Assembly (NCBI RefSeq): GCF_019392245.1
Contig: NZ_JAHXRL010000008.1
Span: 62,001 to 126,000 of the forward strand
Source of the DNA: Sulfitobacter sp. CW3
GTDB lineage: Bacteria > Pseudomonadota > Alphaproteobacteria > Rhodobacterales > Rhodobacteraceae
Reading direction: 5' to 3'
DNA: 64,000 nt
Each line of letters begins with the position of its first letter. Position 1 is the stretch's first letter. Of the stretch, positions 1-8,560 are shown piece by piece. Below the pieces are notes generated by a model. The model made no database searches, was not told the DNA's origin, and saw nothing but the letters and a program-made list of their open reading frames with translations. The position numbers and the translations under genes were made by a program.

Positions 1-1
1 A

Positions 2-676
2 CCGGCATTTGCCACGTTTAACGCGAGTCAGAAAAAAGTATCCGAAGCGATAAAAAAGGTCTTTGCCAAATACACGACGCCAGAAGATTTCGTGAGCGAG
101 TTCCGGTTGGTCCGGGCCGAATCCTCATCTGCCGGCGAACGGATGATTGAATGCGCCCGTGCGGCTGATCTGGTGATCATGGCGCATGAAGACAAGGAAA
201 ACGATCGGTATGACCAGCGGCATGTCCAGACTGAGGTGATCCGCGAAAGCGGTCGGCCCGTTGTGATCGTTCCGTTGAATTACGATGGCCCCGAGATCGG
301 GAAAAACCTCCTGCTGGGCTGGAGCGACACGAGAGAAGCGACCCGCGCCGCCCATGATTTGCTGGGGCTGGCTGATTCCGGTGCAAACCTGACAGTCTTG
401 CGCGTTGGTAAGGCCCGCCAAGACCCTTTGAAGGACGGGGACGCCATTGATGTCGTCGAAATGTTTGCACGTCATGGTCTGAAATCCACGCTGGAGTATC
501 GTGAACAATCGGGTAGCAGCGTTGCCGATATCCTGAACAAGGCGGCTTTTGAGAATGGGGCAGACCTTATTGTGACCGGTGCTTTTGGCCACTCTCGGAC
601 CTATGATTTTGTCATTGGTGCAACCACCTATGCGCTGCTGCGTGATCAAAAAGTGCCGATCATGTTCAGCAAATAG
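2..676 (+). CDS. Universal stress protein, tandem Usp domains (5' end cut by window)
   Basis: The frame is open from the first bases of the window, so the true start lies to the left; the GTG at 92 is only the first start codon inside the window. About 224 residues are visible. The C-terminal half (NKAAFENGADLIVTGAFGHS, then a PIMFSK ending) is the ATP-binding glycine loop and last strand of a Usp fold. The first half ends in a second Usp-like core (AADLVIMAH), giving a tandem UspA arrangement. Usp proteins are cytoplasmic and are typically induced by starvation or low oxygen. That fits the FNR-type sites found further along the island. A 12-bp stem-loop follows the stop. Family is confident; the specific role is inferred. 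Confidence 0.85.
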   Translation, partial: PAFATFNASQKKVSEAIKKVFAKYTTPEDFVSEFRLVRAESSSAGERMIECARAADLVIMAHEDKENDRYDQRHVQTEVIRESGRPVVIVPLNYDGPEIGKNLLLGWSDTREATRAAHDLLGLADSGANLTVLRVGKARQDPLKDGDAIDVVEMFARHGLKSTLEYREQSGSSVADILNKAAFENGADLIVTGAFGHSRTYDFVIGATTYALLRDQKVPIMFSK

Positions 677-692
677 CCGCAGCGAAAAGATT

Positions 693-720
693 ATCGGGCC
701 ATCTTGTTAGATGGTCCGAT
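693..720 (+). terminator. Stem-loop after the Usp gene
   Basis: ATCGGGCCATCT, a TGTT loop and AGATGGTCCGAT form a 12-bp stem with one G-T pair, 17 bases after the stop. No clear T-tract follows, so it could be an mRNA 3' stabiliser rather than an intrinsic terminator. Confidence 0.5.
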
Positions 721-733
721 GCCCTCCGTGTAG

Positions 734-1189
734 CTGGCCGCTTACACAATCCTGCTTGTCCTTATTATCGCAATGGCAGCCCTGACGTGGATCGTACCCG
801 CCGGGGAGTATGAACGCGCACCCAATAGCGCAATTGGCAAGGACGTTCCCGTTCCGGGCACCTATGCAGCCGTCGATCCCGCCCCGCAGGGCCCGTTCGA
901 CATCCTGATGGCCCCGATCTGTGGTTTTTACGATCCGTCATCCTATACGGCCAATGCCATTGACGTGTCGCTGTTTGTTCTCGTGGTTGGTGGTTTTCTG
1001 GACGTTGTCACCGCTACAGGTGCGATCAATACCGGCGTGGCCCAAGCGATGCGGCGGCTAAAGGGTCGTGAAAAATTGATGATCCCGATCATGATGGCGC
1101 TTTTTGCTGCCGGGGGGACAACTTATGGCATGGCCGAGGAAACGCTGGCGTTCTACGACCAGCACGATCCGGATCTTCTCTTCGGATGA
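734..1189 (+). pseudogene. YfcC-family permease remnant, truncated at both ends
   Basis: The frame after the TAG at 731-733 reads AAYTILLVLIIAMAALTWIV and PAGEYERAPNSAIG. This is the first membrane helix and following loop of YfcC-type permeases (the C4-dicarboxylate / basic amino acid antiporter superfamily). It continues to GGTTYGMAEETLAFY near 1157. Intact members have roughly 450-500 residues, and only about 140 remain here. The short cytoplasmic N-terminus is missing, because an in-frame stop precedes the first helix. The 3' side is replaced by an IS3 orfA fragment, after which a short hybrid tail reaches a stop at 1187-1189. The gene is dead unless the fragment is expressed as a peptide. 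Confidence 0.75.
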
Positions 1190-1318
1190 GTAATGCTTGC
1201 GCGTGGCCCGTTTGACATCTTTGACGATCTTCTCGCCAGGACTTTTGCGTGTTCCGGTTGTGTGTCTCATCTTCCACTCCTCAGTGGTTACGATGAGCCC
1301 AGAACACTCTCTTATCAA
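1157..1318 (-). mobile_element. IS3-family orfA remnant (5' end of a transposase gene)
   Basis: On the minus strand an ATG at 1270 opens MRHTTGTRKSPGEKIVKD and continues to SSEEKIRIVL. This is the conserved N-terminus of one IS3-type OrfA (helix-turn-helix protein). Homology stops after about 37 residues, where the frame runs into antisense permease sequence. Only the orfA start and some upstream element DNA survive. The outer end of the element is not certain; TGTCTGACGTCAG (minus strand, about 1340-1352) could be its terminal repeat. Confidence 0.65.
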
Positions 1319-1570
1319 ATAGCGCTATTTGGCCCCATAGGCGCTGACGTCAGACAGTCCTTAGGCTGCGGATTTTCCGGCATATCGGGATGCCGTTTGG
1401 GATCAACTGGCATGGGGGCTTCTTTTGGCGGATCGTCTGGTGCTGAATGAACCATGGCTCGTCTTTTGCTTGGCGTCACGCCTGAGTACCGCATGTACAA
1501 AGAATTGAATTGATCGTCGTCAATGGATGCAGCCTTTGACGCCGGAAAAATGCAACCGTCAAAGATCGAC
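1319..1570. other. Stretch without a supported gene
   Basis: Between the IS remnant and trxC no frame has clear coding character. A 46-codon proline-rich ORF on the minus strand (1455 to 1315, MVHSAPDDPPKEAPMPVDP...) is the only candidate. Its end runs into the IS remnant and it has no good ribosome-binding site. I see no RNA gene or operator here. Confidence 0.4.
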
Positions 1571-2005
1571 CTAGAGATGCTGGCGCACAAATCCTTCGAT
1601 GTCAGCGGCAGGGCGTGCGCCTGACAGTCGTGCGACTTCCTTGCCCTTGGCATACAGGATCAAAAGCGGAATACCCCTGATTTGCAGCCGCTGCGAGATT
1701 GCCGGAAATTGTTCGGTGTCGATCTTGGCAAAGCGGGTTTTGAACCGCAGCGCCTTTGCCGCTTTGGCAAATTCGGGTGCCATTGTCCTGCACGGCCCGC
1801 ACCACGGTGCCCAATAATCGATAATCAGGGGCAGATCATCGGTCTGCGTTGCCTTGTCATGTTGCTTGATACCGATCTCGGCGACATCGCCGCTTGCCAG
1901 CAACGCACCACATTTCGCGCATTTTGGGCCAGCCTCAAGCTTTGCTTTGGGAAAGCGGTTGGCCTGCCCACAGGACAGGCAATACAGTTTCAGTGCGTCT
2001 TCCAT
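1571..2005 (-). CDS. trxC: Thioredoxin 2-like (TrxC) with N-terminal zinc ribbon
   Basis: This 144-residue protein begins with a small zinc ribbon (YCLSCG, then PKCAKCGALL: two CxxC pairs) and continues as a thioredoxin fold with the WAPWCGPC active site. The cis-proline region is IRGIPLLILY. That architecture and length are those of TrxC, a cytoplasmic disulfide reductase whose zinc motif responds to oxidants. It is transcribed away from the lon-like gene, and the shared intergenic region carries a perfect FNR-type palindrome at 2138-2151. Low-oxygen control could therefore extend to both sides. The family call is firm; the regulation is inferred. Confidence 0.93.
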   Translation of the reverse strand: MEDALKLYCLSCGQANRFPKAKLEAGPKCAKCGALLASGDVAEIGIKQHDKATQTDDLPLIIDYWAPWCGPCRTMAPEFAKAAKALRFKTRFAKIDTEQFPAISQRLQIRGIPLLILYAKGKEVARLSGARPAADIEGFVRQHL

Positions 2006-2137
2006 CTTCGCGCTTCCTTTTCATCATCTAGCAGAGTGCCCAAGCCGTGCGGGCATTGCTATCACAATCAACACCAGAGCCCAGACTCGAACCTCCGCGT
2101 CCTCCGGCGCATTTTTCCACGTCGATTCACAACATAA

Positions 2138-2151
2138 TTGATACGCATCAA
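2138..2151. promoter_or_regulatory. FNR/FnrL-type operator (perfect)
   Basis: TTGATACGCATCAA matches the FNR consensus TTGAT-N4-ATCAA in every fixed position. It lies between divergent trxC (ATG at 2005) and the lon-like gene (GTG at 2331), and 57 bp upstream of a small ORF at 2209. Confidence 0.8.
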
Positions 2152-2208
2152 TCAGCGACGGTTCCAAAGCTGCGAAAACAAAAGGGCAAGAGCGACAGGA
2201 GCACCGCC

Positions 2209-2319
2209 ATGATACATTTCCCTCCCATGATCCTGCTCTTACTGCTGCCTTTGGCCTTGGGGGGCGCGGTTTCACAATCCGCCCGCTGCGCTGCCCCTCT
2301 TCGCCGCGCATCGGCTTAG
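2209..2319 (+). CDS. Possible small hydrophobic peptide upstream of lon-like gene
   Basis: A 36-codon ORF reads MIHFPPMILLLLLPLALGG and then a basic tail ending RRASA. It has an AGGAG ribosome-binding site 8 bases upstream of its ATG, lies just downstream of the FNR-type box, and stops 11 bases before the GTG of the lon-like gene. The leucine-rich stretch could be a single membrane helix or a signal peptide. No family is recognised. It may be a real co-transcribed small membrane protein, or a chance ORF in a 5' leader. Confidence 0.3.
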   Translation: MIHFPPMILLLLLPLALGGAVSQSARCAAPLRRASA

Positions 2320-2330
2320 GGGTATTTGAC

Positions 2331-4793
2331 GTGGCCGCGAAAACACCTAAAAAATCGGCCATCCCAAGTGGCCTGCCCTACGACCGATTGCGCGTGGAGT
2401 GCGATCCTAAAACGCTTGGGTTTACCACCACTGCGTCGTTGAAACCGGCGCGCGGGCTTGTTGGCCAAAAACGTGCGATCGACGCCATCAAGCTGTCGGC
2501 GGGCATAGACCACAAAGATTTCAATCTATACGTTCTGGGCCTCGAAGGCACAGGGCGGCACACGGCAGTTGCACAATTGCTATCCAAAGCGGCAGCCGCG
2601 CGCCCGCTCCCTTGCGACTGGGTATATGTCAACAACTTTGGCGCGCCGCACAAACCCCATGCGATGAAGCTGACCCCCGGAACATCGGCAACCTTGAAAC
2701 TGGCGATGCAACGTCTTGTCGATGATTTGGCCAACGACATACCTGCATTGTTTGACTCCGAAGAATACCAAACCCAACGCCGCGTGATCGAAGAAGAGCT
2801 GGGCCAAAAGCACGAAGAACCCATTGCTGAATTTTCCGAACGTGCACATGCGCAAAACGTTGCATTACTCAGAACCCCGATGGGTTTCATGTTGTCGGCC
2901 TTGGTGGATGGCAAACCGATCAAACCAGAGGTCTACGAGGCATTGCCGCCAGACCAGCGCCAAGAGGTCGATGCCAAAATCGATGACCTGCAAGAGCAGT
3001 TGACAGAAATCCTGAAGCAAGCTCCGCAGCTGGAAAAGGAACATCGGGAGAAAATCGAAGACCTGCATGCCACAATGGCCGAGCAGGCCGTTTCAATGAG
3101 AATTGAGGAAGTCGAAGCACAGTTTTCCGAGGCCGAAAACGTTCTTGCCTATCTGGAGACCGTGCGCGTCGATATGATTTCCAACGCAGAGCTGTTTTTG
3201 ATGTCTGCGACTGACGCAAATGATGGTCCGTTTCCCGATGTGATCCGCAAATACCATCAGGACCCGCATTTTGACAGATATGCCGTCAATATCATGGTTT
3301 CACACGACGCGGGCCCGCCCGCCGCGCCGATTGTGACCGAAGATATGCCTTCGCTTGGGCATCTGACCGGACACATCGAACATATTTCGGAAATGGGCAC
3401 ACTTTCGACCAACTTTACGCTGATCAAACCTGGTGCGCTGCACCGTGCGAATGGCGGATATCTGGTTATGGATGCCACCCGGATTCTCTCTGAACCCTAT
3501 GCATGGGATACGCTCAAGCGCTGCCTGCAAAGCCAGTCCATATCAATAATATCGCTTGCGGAACGCATGAGCCTGTCCTCGACCGTGACGCTAGAGCCCG
3601 ACCCCATTCCACTAGATATCCGGATTATCTTGGTGGGTGACAGGCGGCTTCATATGTTGTTGCAGAAACTGGACCCCGAATTTGGCAAACTATTCAAATT
3701 GCAGGCTGATTTCGAAGACGAACTGCCACGCACTGCCAAAAACACCCGTGCGCTGGCAAGGATTGTGGCGGGCTATGCGATCACGGAAAATCTAAAGCCA
3801 CTAACCGCCGCTGCCGTGGCCGCCTTGCTTGATCAAGCTGTCCGTTTTGCAGGCGACAGTACAAAACTTACTCTCGAGTTGGCCAAGTTGACTGATGTCA
3901 TGCGCGAGGCAGATTATTACGCCGCAGGCCACAAACGCGACCTGATTTCCGAGGATGACATCGAACAGGCGATCCAACAGTCCATCCGACGCGGGTCGCG
4001 CATCAAGGGACTTATGCAAGAGGCTGTTGCGCGCAAAACCATCCTGATTGACACAAAAGGCGAGACGATAGGCCAGATAAACGGGCTGGCTGTTGCGGGT
4101 GTCGGCAATGATTATTTCGGACGTCCATCGCGGATTACAGCCCGCGTGCGCATGGGGACTGGCGAACTGGTCGATATCGAACGCGAGGTCGAACTCGGCG
4201 GGCCGCTGCATTCAAAGGGCGTGCTTATTCTGGGCAGCTATCTTGCCTCGCATTACGCATTGGATGTCCCGATGTCATTACACGCAAGTTTGGTGTTCGA
4301 ACAAAGCTATGGCGGTATCGAAGGGGACAGCGCGTCGTCAGCCGAGCTTTATACCCTGCTATCGGCATTGGCCGGCATGCCAATTCGCCAAGGCATCGCG
4401 GTCACCGGCTCTGTGAACCAGAACGGCGAAGTTCAGGCCATCGGGGGTGTGAACGAAAAGATCGAAGGATTCTTTGACACCTGCATGGCGCAAGGGCTTA
4501 CGGGCGATCAGGGCGTTCTTATTCCCGCGTCAAACATTGACCATCTTATGTTGCGCCGGGACGTCGTCGAGGCCGTCAAAGCGGGGGATTTCCGCGTCAT
4601 TCCGGTTAAAACGATAAACCAGGGCATTGAGGTGCTGACAGGGGTGTCTGCGGGGCGTCGCGTCCGCGGCGGACAGTTTCCGGCAAACAGCATCAACGGC
4701 AAAGTCGAAGCCCAGCTGCGCGATTATGCCCAAACCCTTCGTAAATTCAGTGCACCAATCAGCGAGGGCCCTGACAAAGGCCCTAAGCAATGA
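2331..4793 (+). CDS. Lon-family ATP-dependent protease (LonB-like, AAA+ plus S16)
   Basis: The 820-residue protein lacks the N-terminal LAN domain of classical Lon. An AAA+ part has a Walker A-like loop GLEGTGRHT near residue 67. A long helical insertion lies around residues 190-260. The C-terminal Lon protease domain has catalytic Ser667 in EGDSASSAE and Lys710 in GGVNEKIEGF. The 43-residue Ser-Lys spacing equals that of E. coli Lon. This is the 'Lon-related putative ATP-dependent protease' group found in many proteobacteria. The GTG start follows a TTAGGGG site. The next gene overlaps by 4 bp, so the two are probably translationally coupled. A perfect FNR-type box lies about 180 bp upstream. 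Substrates are unknown. Confidence 0.9.
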   Translation: MAAKTPKKSAIPSGLPYDRLRVECDPKTLGFTTTASLKPARGLVGQKRAIDAIKLSAGIDHKDFNLYVLGLEGTGRHTAVAQLLSKAAAARPLPCDWVYVNNFGAPHKPHAMKLTPGTSATLKLAMQRLVDDLANDIPALFDSEEYQTQRRVIEEELGQKHEEPIAEFSERAHAQNVALLRTPMGFMLSALVDGKPIKPEVYEALPPDQRQEVDAKIDDLQEQLTEILKQAPQLEKEHREKIEDLHATMAEQAVSMRIEEVEAQFSEAENVLAYLETVRVDMISNAELFLMSATDANDGPFPDVIRKYHQDPHFDRYAVNIMVSHDAGPPAAPIVTEDMPSLGHLTGHIEHISEMGTLSTNFTLIKPGALHRANGGYLVMDATRILSEPYAWDTLKRCLQSQSISIISLAERMSLSSTVTLEPDPIPLDIRIILVGDRRLHMLLQKLDPEFGKLFKLQADFEDELPRTAKNTRALARIVAGYAITENLKPLTAAAVAALLDQAVRFAGDSTKLTLELAKLTDVMREADYYAAGHKRDLISEDDIEQAIQQSIRRGSRIKGLMQEAVARKTILIDTKGETIGQINGLAVAGVGNDYFGRPSRITARVRMGTGELVDIEREVELGGPLHSKGVLILGSYLASHYALDVPMSLHASLVFEQSYGGIEGDSASSAELYTLLSALAGMPIRQGIAVTGSVNQNGEVQAIGGVNEKIEGFFDTCMAQGLTGDQGVLIPASNIDHLMLRRDVVEAVKAGDFRVIPVKTINQGIEVLTGVSAGRRVRGGQFPANSINGKVEAQLRDYAQTLRKFSAPISEGPDKGPKQ

Positions 4794-5584
4794 ACAGCAG
4801 CCATGCCCCCGGCCTGCGCATTCTTGTCGGTGCCGGTTCTTTTGCTGATGCCGCAGCGGGTTTCCGTATAATCGAGCAATTGCCAAGCGGTTTTTGTGCG
4901 GGGCTCGGGGGGATTTTGGTCGAAGAGGCGGCTTTGCTTGCAACCTCTGAAATCCCTGACCGTCGCGTCATTCTATCGAGCGGCAAAACAACATCAGCGC
5001 CCAGTCAATCGCAACTTCGTATGCTCTGGAAGGCCGATGCGCGGGCCTTTCGGAAACTTCTGGCGCATGTGTCTGGCCCCTACGACACCCAGTGGGTTTT
5101 CATGCAAGACAAAGGTGAACTTGTCAGAACCGCGCTACGCGCCGCTTTAGATTGGGATGTACTGGTTCTGGGCTACCGGCAAATTCACAGGGTACCGGGC
5201 AAAGTTATTCATCTTCAACTGTCCGGCCCCGCTGGCGATCAAGAAGACGCATCCAGCCGTTTTTCCCACCTGCTGGCCACCGAACCTGTTATATTTTCGA
5301 TCAACGAAACTCTTGATGAACCCCTTGGGGGCCAAGCCTCGAAATCCTTCCATTTCAAGTCGCTTGACGACGCGCTTGCCGCCCTTGCGCGAACAAATGC
5401 ACAAGCCGTGTTGGTGGATTTCGGGCGCGGCCCCATTCAGGGGCAGGATGATCTGTTGCGCATTCTTGAAGCCGCCCGATGCCCCGTCATTGTGTCTGAC
5501 GCGTCGCAGCCACCATCGTTGCTAGAACATAGCACGCAAATTCCGCCCCACCCAGCAAATGCAGACCCCCAGAATGCAGGCTAA
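4790..5584 (+). CDS. Unrecognised protein coupled to the lon-like gene
   Basis: This 264-residue soluble protein has no family I can name. It starts inside the stop of the lon-like gene (ATGA overlap) and its end overlaps the start of the APC permease, so the three form one operon. It has alternating beta/alpha character. RILVGAGSFADAAAGFR at the N-terminus and WDVLVLGYRQ near residue 122 are reminiscent of the nucleotide-binding folds of Usp-like or adhesion/kinase sensor proteins. ALARTNAQAVLVDFG and CPVIVSDAS follow later in a second alpha/beta unit. No signal peptide or membrane helix is seen. A two-lobed, diverged Usp-like protein is one possibility, without proof. Confidence 0.7.
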   Translation: MNSSHAPGLRILVGAGSFADAAAGFRIIEQLPSGFCAGLGGILVEEAALLATSEIPDRRVILSSGKTTSAPSQSQLRMLWKADARAFRKLLAHVSGPYDTQWVFMQDKGELVRTALRAALDWDVLVLGYRQIHRVPGKVIHLQLSGPAGDQEDASSRFSHLLATEPVIFSINETLDEPLGGQASKSFHFKSLDDALAALARTNAQAVLVDFGRGPIQGQDDLLRILEAARCPVIVSDASQPPSLLEHSTQIPPHPANADPQNAG

Positions 5585-6824
5585 AGGCGCGCCTTCGCAA
5601 AACACTCCGCCAGCGGTGCTTCGGCGCGCGATTACGCTACCGCTTTTGATATTTTACGGACTGGGTGTCACGATCGGTGCCGGTATCTATGTCCTTGTCG
5701 GCGCGACGGCAGCGCAGGCAGGGATCTATGCGCCCGCATCATTTCTGGTGGCCGCAGTGGTCATGCTCTTTAGCGCAGGCAGTTTCAGCGAACTCTCAGG
5801 GCGCTTTCCCCAAAGCGCCGGAGAAGCCGCCTATGTCGAAGCTGCGTTCAAAACGCCATCACTGACCGTTCTGACAGGTGCCTTGTTGCTTCTTGCGGGA
5901 ACGGTTTCGGCGGCGGCCATTACGATTGGCTGCGCAGGATATATCGCGACGCTCTTACCGCTGCCGCTGTGGATGATCATCGTGCTGTCGGTTGCCATTT
6001 CAGGGGCGGTTGCCGCATGGGGGATTCTTGAATCGGTCAGATTTGCCGCAGTTCTGACGTTGGTTGAAGTCTTGGGTCTCGTTATTGTCGTAACCGCCGG
6101 CATCTGGCACCAACCAACCATTATCTTCGCATTACCTTCTGTGTTTCCCGATCCGTCAGATACCGCGGCACTGGGTGCAATCGCACTGACAAGCCTCGTT
6201 GCATTCTTTGCCTTCATCGGCTTCGACGGAATGGTAAACATCATTGAAGAAACCGAGAACCCTGCCCGCAATATGCCCCTGGGCATCTTCATCACCCTCA
6301 TGATTTCGACCTTACTCTACTTTTCGGTTGCCGCAGTCGCTGTCTTGCTCCTCCCTCTAGAAGACCTCAGCACTTCCACAGCGCCGATCAGCCTCTTGTT
6401 TGAAAGACTCACAGGGGTGTCGCCTTTGGCCATCACCCTTATCGCTATTGCCGCCACGTTTAACGGCATCGTCATTCAGACCATTCTAAGCTCTCGTATC
6501 ATTTACGGAATGGCAAAAGTCGGCCGCTTGCCCAAGGGTCTGGCACTGTTGAATACCCGCACTCGCACGCCTTTGATTGCAACGGTGCTTGTGACCGCAT
6601 CCACCCTGATATTCGCCTTGTTTTTCCCGATCGGCATTCTGGCAGAACGCACCTCCCAGCTGGTGCTTGTGGTGTTCATCCTGATCAACCTGTCGCTGCT
6701 GCGGATCAAGTGGCGCAGCGACCCTGCACCCGACGGAATATTCATCGCACCCGTTGTTGTTCCTATTGTCGGTTTGATCACCTGTATCGCCATGCTTGCA
6801 GGCCCCTTCATAGCCATCCTTTGA
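5559..6824 (+). CDS. APC-superfamily amino acid permease
   Basis: The 421 residues form about twelve hydrophobic segments. The first carries the APC hallmark GLGVTIGAGIYVLVGATAA. A second conserved helix reads FFAFIGFDGMVNIIEETENP (helix 6 and the following loop). It is somewhat shorter than the 450-480 residues usual for the family. Such carriers move amino acids or polyamines across the inner membrane by proton symport or exchange; the substrate cannot be told from sequence. The ATG at 5559 overlaps the upstream gene by 26 bp and an alternative ATG lies at 5574. Its place in the island suggests amino acid exchange during energy limitation, which is inference. Confidence 0.88.
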   Translation: MQTPRMQAKGAPSQNTPPAVLRRAITLPLLIFYGLGVTIGAGIYVLVGATAAQAGIYAPASFLVAAVVMLFSAGSFSELSGRFPQSAGEAAYVEAAFKTPSLTVLTGALLLLAGTVSAAAITIGCAGYIATLLPLPLWMIIVLSVAISGAVAAWGILESVRFAAVLTLVEVLGLVIVVTAGIWHQPTIIFALPSVFPDPSDTAALGAIALTSLVAFFAFIGFDGMVNIIEETENPARNMPLGIFITLMISTLLYFSVAAVAVLLLPLEDLSTSTAPISLLFERLTGVSPLAITLIAIAATFNGIVIQTILSSRIIYGMAKVGRLPKGLALLNTRTRTPLIATVLVTASTLIFALFFPIGILAERTSQLVLVVFILINLSLLRIKWRSDPAPDGIFIAPVVVPIVGLITCIAMLAGPFIAIL

Positions 6825-6843
6825 AGCTTTCGGTTGGCCTGCT

Positions 6844-6857
6844 TTGACAATGATCAA
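6844..6857. promoter_or_regulatory. FNR/FnrL-type operator (one mismatch)
   Basis: TTGACAATGATCAA differs from TTGAT-N4-ATCAA at one position. Its centre is about 76 bp upstream of the ATG at 6927. Confidence 0.65.
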
Positions 6858-6926
6858 ATCGGGGCGGCCCGGCTCACCTATGGTGTCGGGAACATGTTGA
6901 CAAACCATGCAGATAAGGACGCGCCC

Positions 6927-7793
6927 ATGCCAGAGCTGAAAAACCCTAAGGTCCGGTCGGGTGAGAACCTGTTTATCGCGGAAAAGCTGAGCGAGGTCGC
7001 AGATTATCTTGAACGGCAAGGTGCAACGCAATTTCGCGTTGCGGCCTATCGGGACGCTGCCACCTATGTTGCGGCGCTGTCCGAACCGATCCGCCTTGTC
7101 TATCGCAACAGCGGCAAGCGCGGACTGGAAGCCTTGCCGACAATCGGCGCGTCCATAGCGGCTGCTATCGCTGAACTTCTGGAAACCGACGCCTTGGGCA
7201 TTCTGGACCGTCTGCGCGGGTCGGCTGACCCTGAAAAACTGTTTCAGACTGTTCCGATGATTGGCCCGTCTCTGGCACGAGAAATCCATGAAACCCTGCA
7301 TATCGAAACCCTCGAAGCGCTTGAGGAAGCTGCGATTGACGGCCGGCTTGCACAGGTCAAAGGGATCGGCAAACGTCGCATCGAAAGCATCAGCCATTCG
7401 TTGAACGATATGCTGGCGCGGCGCAGGCCATCCCCATTGCACAAGGCAATGCCCGGACCGCCCGTCGCCGATATTCTGGCTGTCGATCAGTTGTATCGTG
7501 ACGGTGCTGACAGCCTGCCCACGGTCAAACCACGTCGTTTTAACGAGACCGGAGAACGCCGCATCCCCATTTTGCATACCGAACGCGGACCTTGGGAGTT
7601 TACCGCGCTTTATTCAAACTCGGCGGCGGCAAATAAATACGGCAGAACCCACGACTGGGTGGTGATCTACTATGAAAAGGAAGGGCAGCCTGACGGGCAG
7701 TCGACCGTCGTGACACAACATGACGGGCCCCTTGATGGCCGCCGCATTGTTCGCGGCCAAGAAAGCGCCTGTGCCCGGCATTACGGGCTTTAG
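6927..7793 (+). CDS. PolX-like helix-hairpin-helix protein without polymerase domain
   Basis: The 288-residue protein resembles only the N-terminal third of family X DNA polymerases. A helical 8-kDa-like region (EKLSEVADYLERQGATQFRV, then AAYRDAA) is followed by helix-hairpin-helix units around ALPTIGASIAAAIAELLETD and VKGIGKRRIESI. The nucleotidyltransferase palm and the PHP domain are absent. The C-terminal 100 residues (PILHTERGPWEFTALYSNS... THDWVVIYYEK) form a separate small domain I do not recognise. The ATG at 6927 is preceded by AAGGA at 8 bases; an upstream in-frame ATG near 6894 is less likely. DNA binding or gap/AP-site recognition is inferred from the fold. An FNR-type site sits in its promoter. 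Confidence 0.8.
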   Translation: MPELKNPKVRSGENLFIAEKLSEVADYLERQGATQFRVAAYRDAATYVAALSEPIRLVYRNSGKRGLEALPTIGASIAAAIAELLETDALGILDRLRGSADPEKLFQTVPMIGPSLAREIHETLHIETLEALEEAAIDGRLAQVKGIGKRRIESISHSLNDMLARRRPSPLHKAMPGPPVADILAVDQLYRDGADSLPTVKPRRFNETGERRIPILHTERGPWEFTALYSNSAAANKYGRTHDWVVIYYEKEGQPDGQSTVVTQHDGPLDGRRIVRGQESACARHYGL

Positions 7794-7809
7794 GAAAGGA
7801 CCGAAGTTA

Positions 7810-8520
7810 ATGCTGATGGCCCTTTTCCCCAAAAGTGTGAGGCTCTTGTTTATTTTGTTGGTCATGTTGCTTGGTGATGCGGCAAGCGCCTGGCCCTGGG
7901 ATTTTCAGGCGCGTCTGGATCGGGCAGGAATTGCATATCAGGTGCCACAGTCGGGCAAGGCGATACTGGTAAACATCCCCGCTTTCGAACTGATTGCCTT
8001 TCAAGATGGAAAACCGGTATTGCGCAGCCGCGTCATTGTCGGCGCACCGTGGCACCGGACCCCGCGCCTGCAGACATATGTAACAACGGTAAGGTTTCGC
8101 CCGACATGGCGGCCTACCCCCTCGATGATTGCCAGCGGCGAATACCGCGACAGGGTCATACCGCCGGGAATTAACAACCCCCTAGGGCTGGCCGCCGTCC
8201 GGTTAGGGGCGGGAATGTTGGTCTATTTGCACGATACCAACCGACGCGAATTGTTCGCAAACGAGAACCGCGCCCTGTCGCATGGCTGCGTTCGCGTGCA
8301 ACGCTGGGACGATCTGGTGGCTTTTGTGCTGGATATGGACATCGCCCGCGTTCATGAACTTGCAAATGGCCGCCGGACATTTGATGCCCCTGCCCCGCCT
8401 ATTCCCGTCACCTTGGGGTATTTCACAAAGTTCCCCGACGCGTCGGGGCAGATCATTACCTATCCCGATATCTATCACCTTGTTGCGCCGTCCGCGTTGT
8501 CAGGCAAAGCCGGCAATTGA
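7810..8520 (+). CDS. L,D-transpeptidase (YkuD domain), exported
   Basis: The 236-residue protein starts with a signal peptide (LLFILLVMLLGDAASAWPW). It then carries a YkuD catalytic domain with the HGCVR active-site motif (ALSHGCVRVQRW; Cys is the nucleophile) and the usual upstream strand QSGKAILVNIPAFELIAF. Such enzymes make 3-3 cross-links in peptidoglycan or attach lipoproteins to it, acting in the periplasm. The ATG at 7810 is chosen because AAAGGA lies upstream and the signal peptide follows directly. It lies 16 bases downstream of the HhH gene and is probably co-transcribed. Cell-wall remodelling during slow growth would suit the island. Confidence 0.9.
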   Translation: MLMALFPKSVRLLFILLVMLLGDAASAWPWDFQARLDRAGIAYQVPQSGKAILVNIPAFELIAFQDGKPVLRSRVIVGAPWHRTPRLQTYVTTVRFRPTWRPTPSMIASGEYRDRVIPPGINNPLGLAAVRLGAGMLVYLHDTNRRELFANENRALSHGCVRVQRWDDLVAFVLDMDIARVHELANGRRTFDAPAPPIPVTLGYFTKFPDASGQIITYPDIYHLVAPSALSGKAGN

Positions 8521-8560
8521 CAGGCGTCAAATCGAGAAAGCCACAAGCTGGTAGCATTTA

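Noticed and set aside
1315..1455. 46-codon proline-rich minus-strand ORF
   Set aside because: There is no good ribosome-binding site and its end runs into the IS remnant. It is kept only as a remark on that stretch.
6486..7577. Minus-strand ORF of 363 codons
   Set aside because: It covers the end of the APC permease and the HhH gene in antisense. No domain is recognisable and composition is poor.
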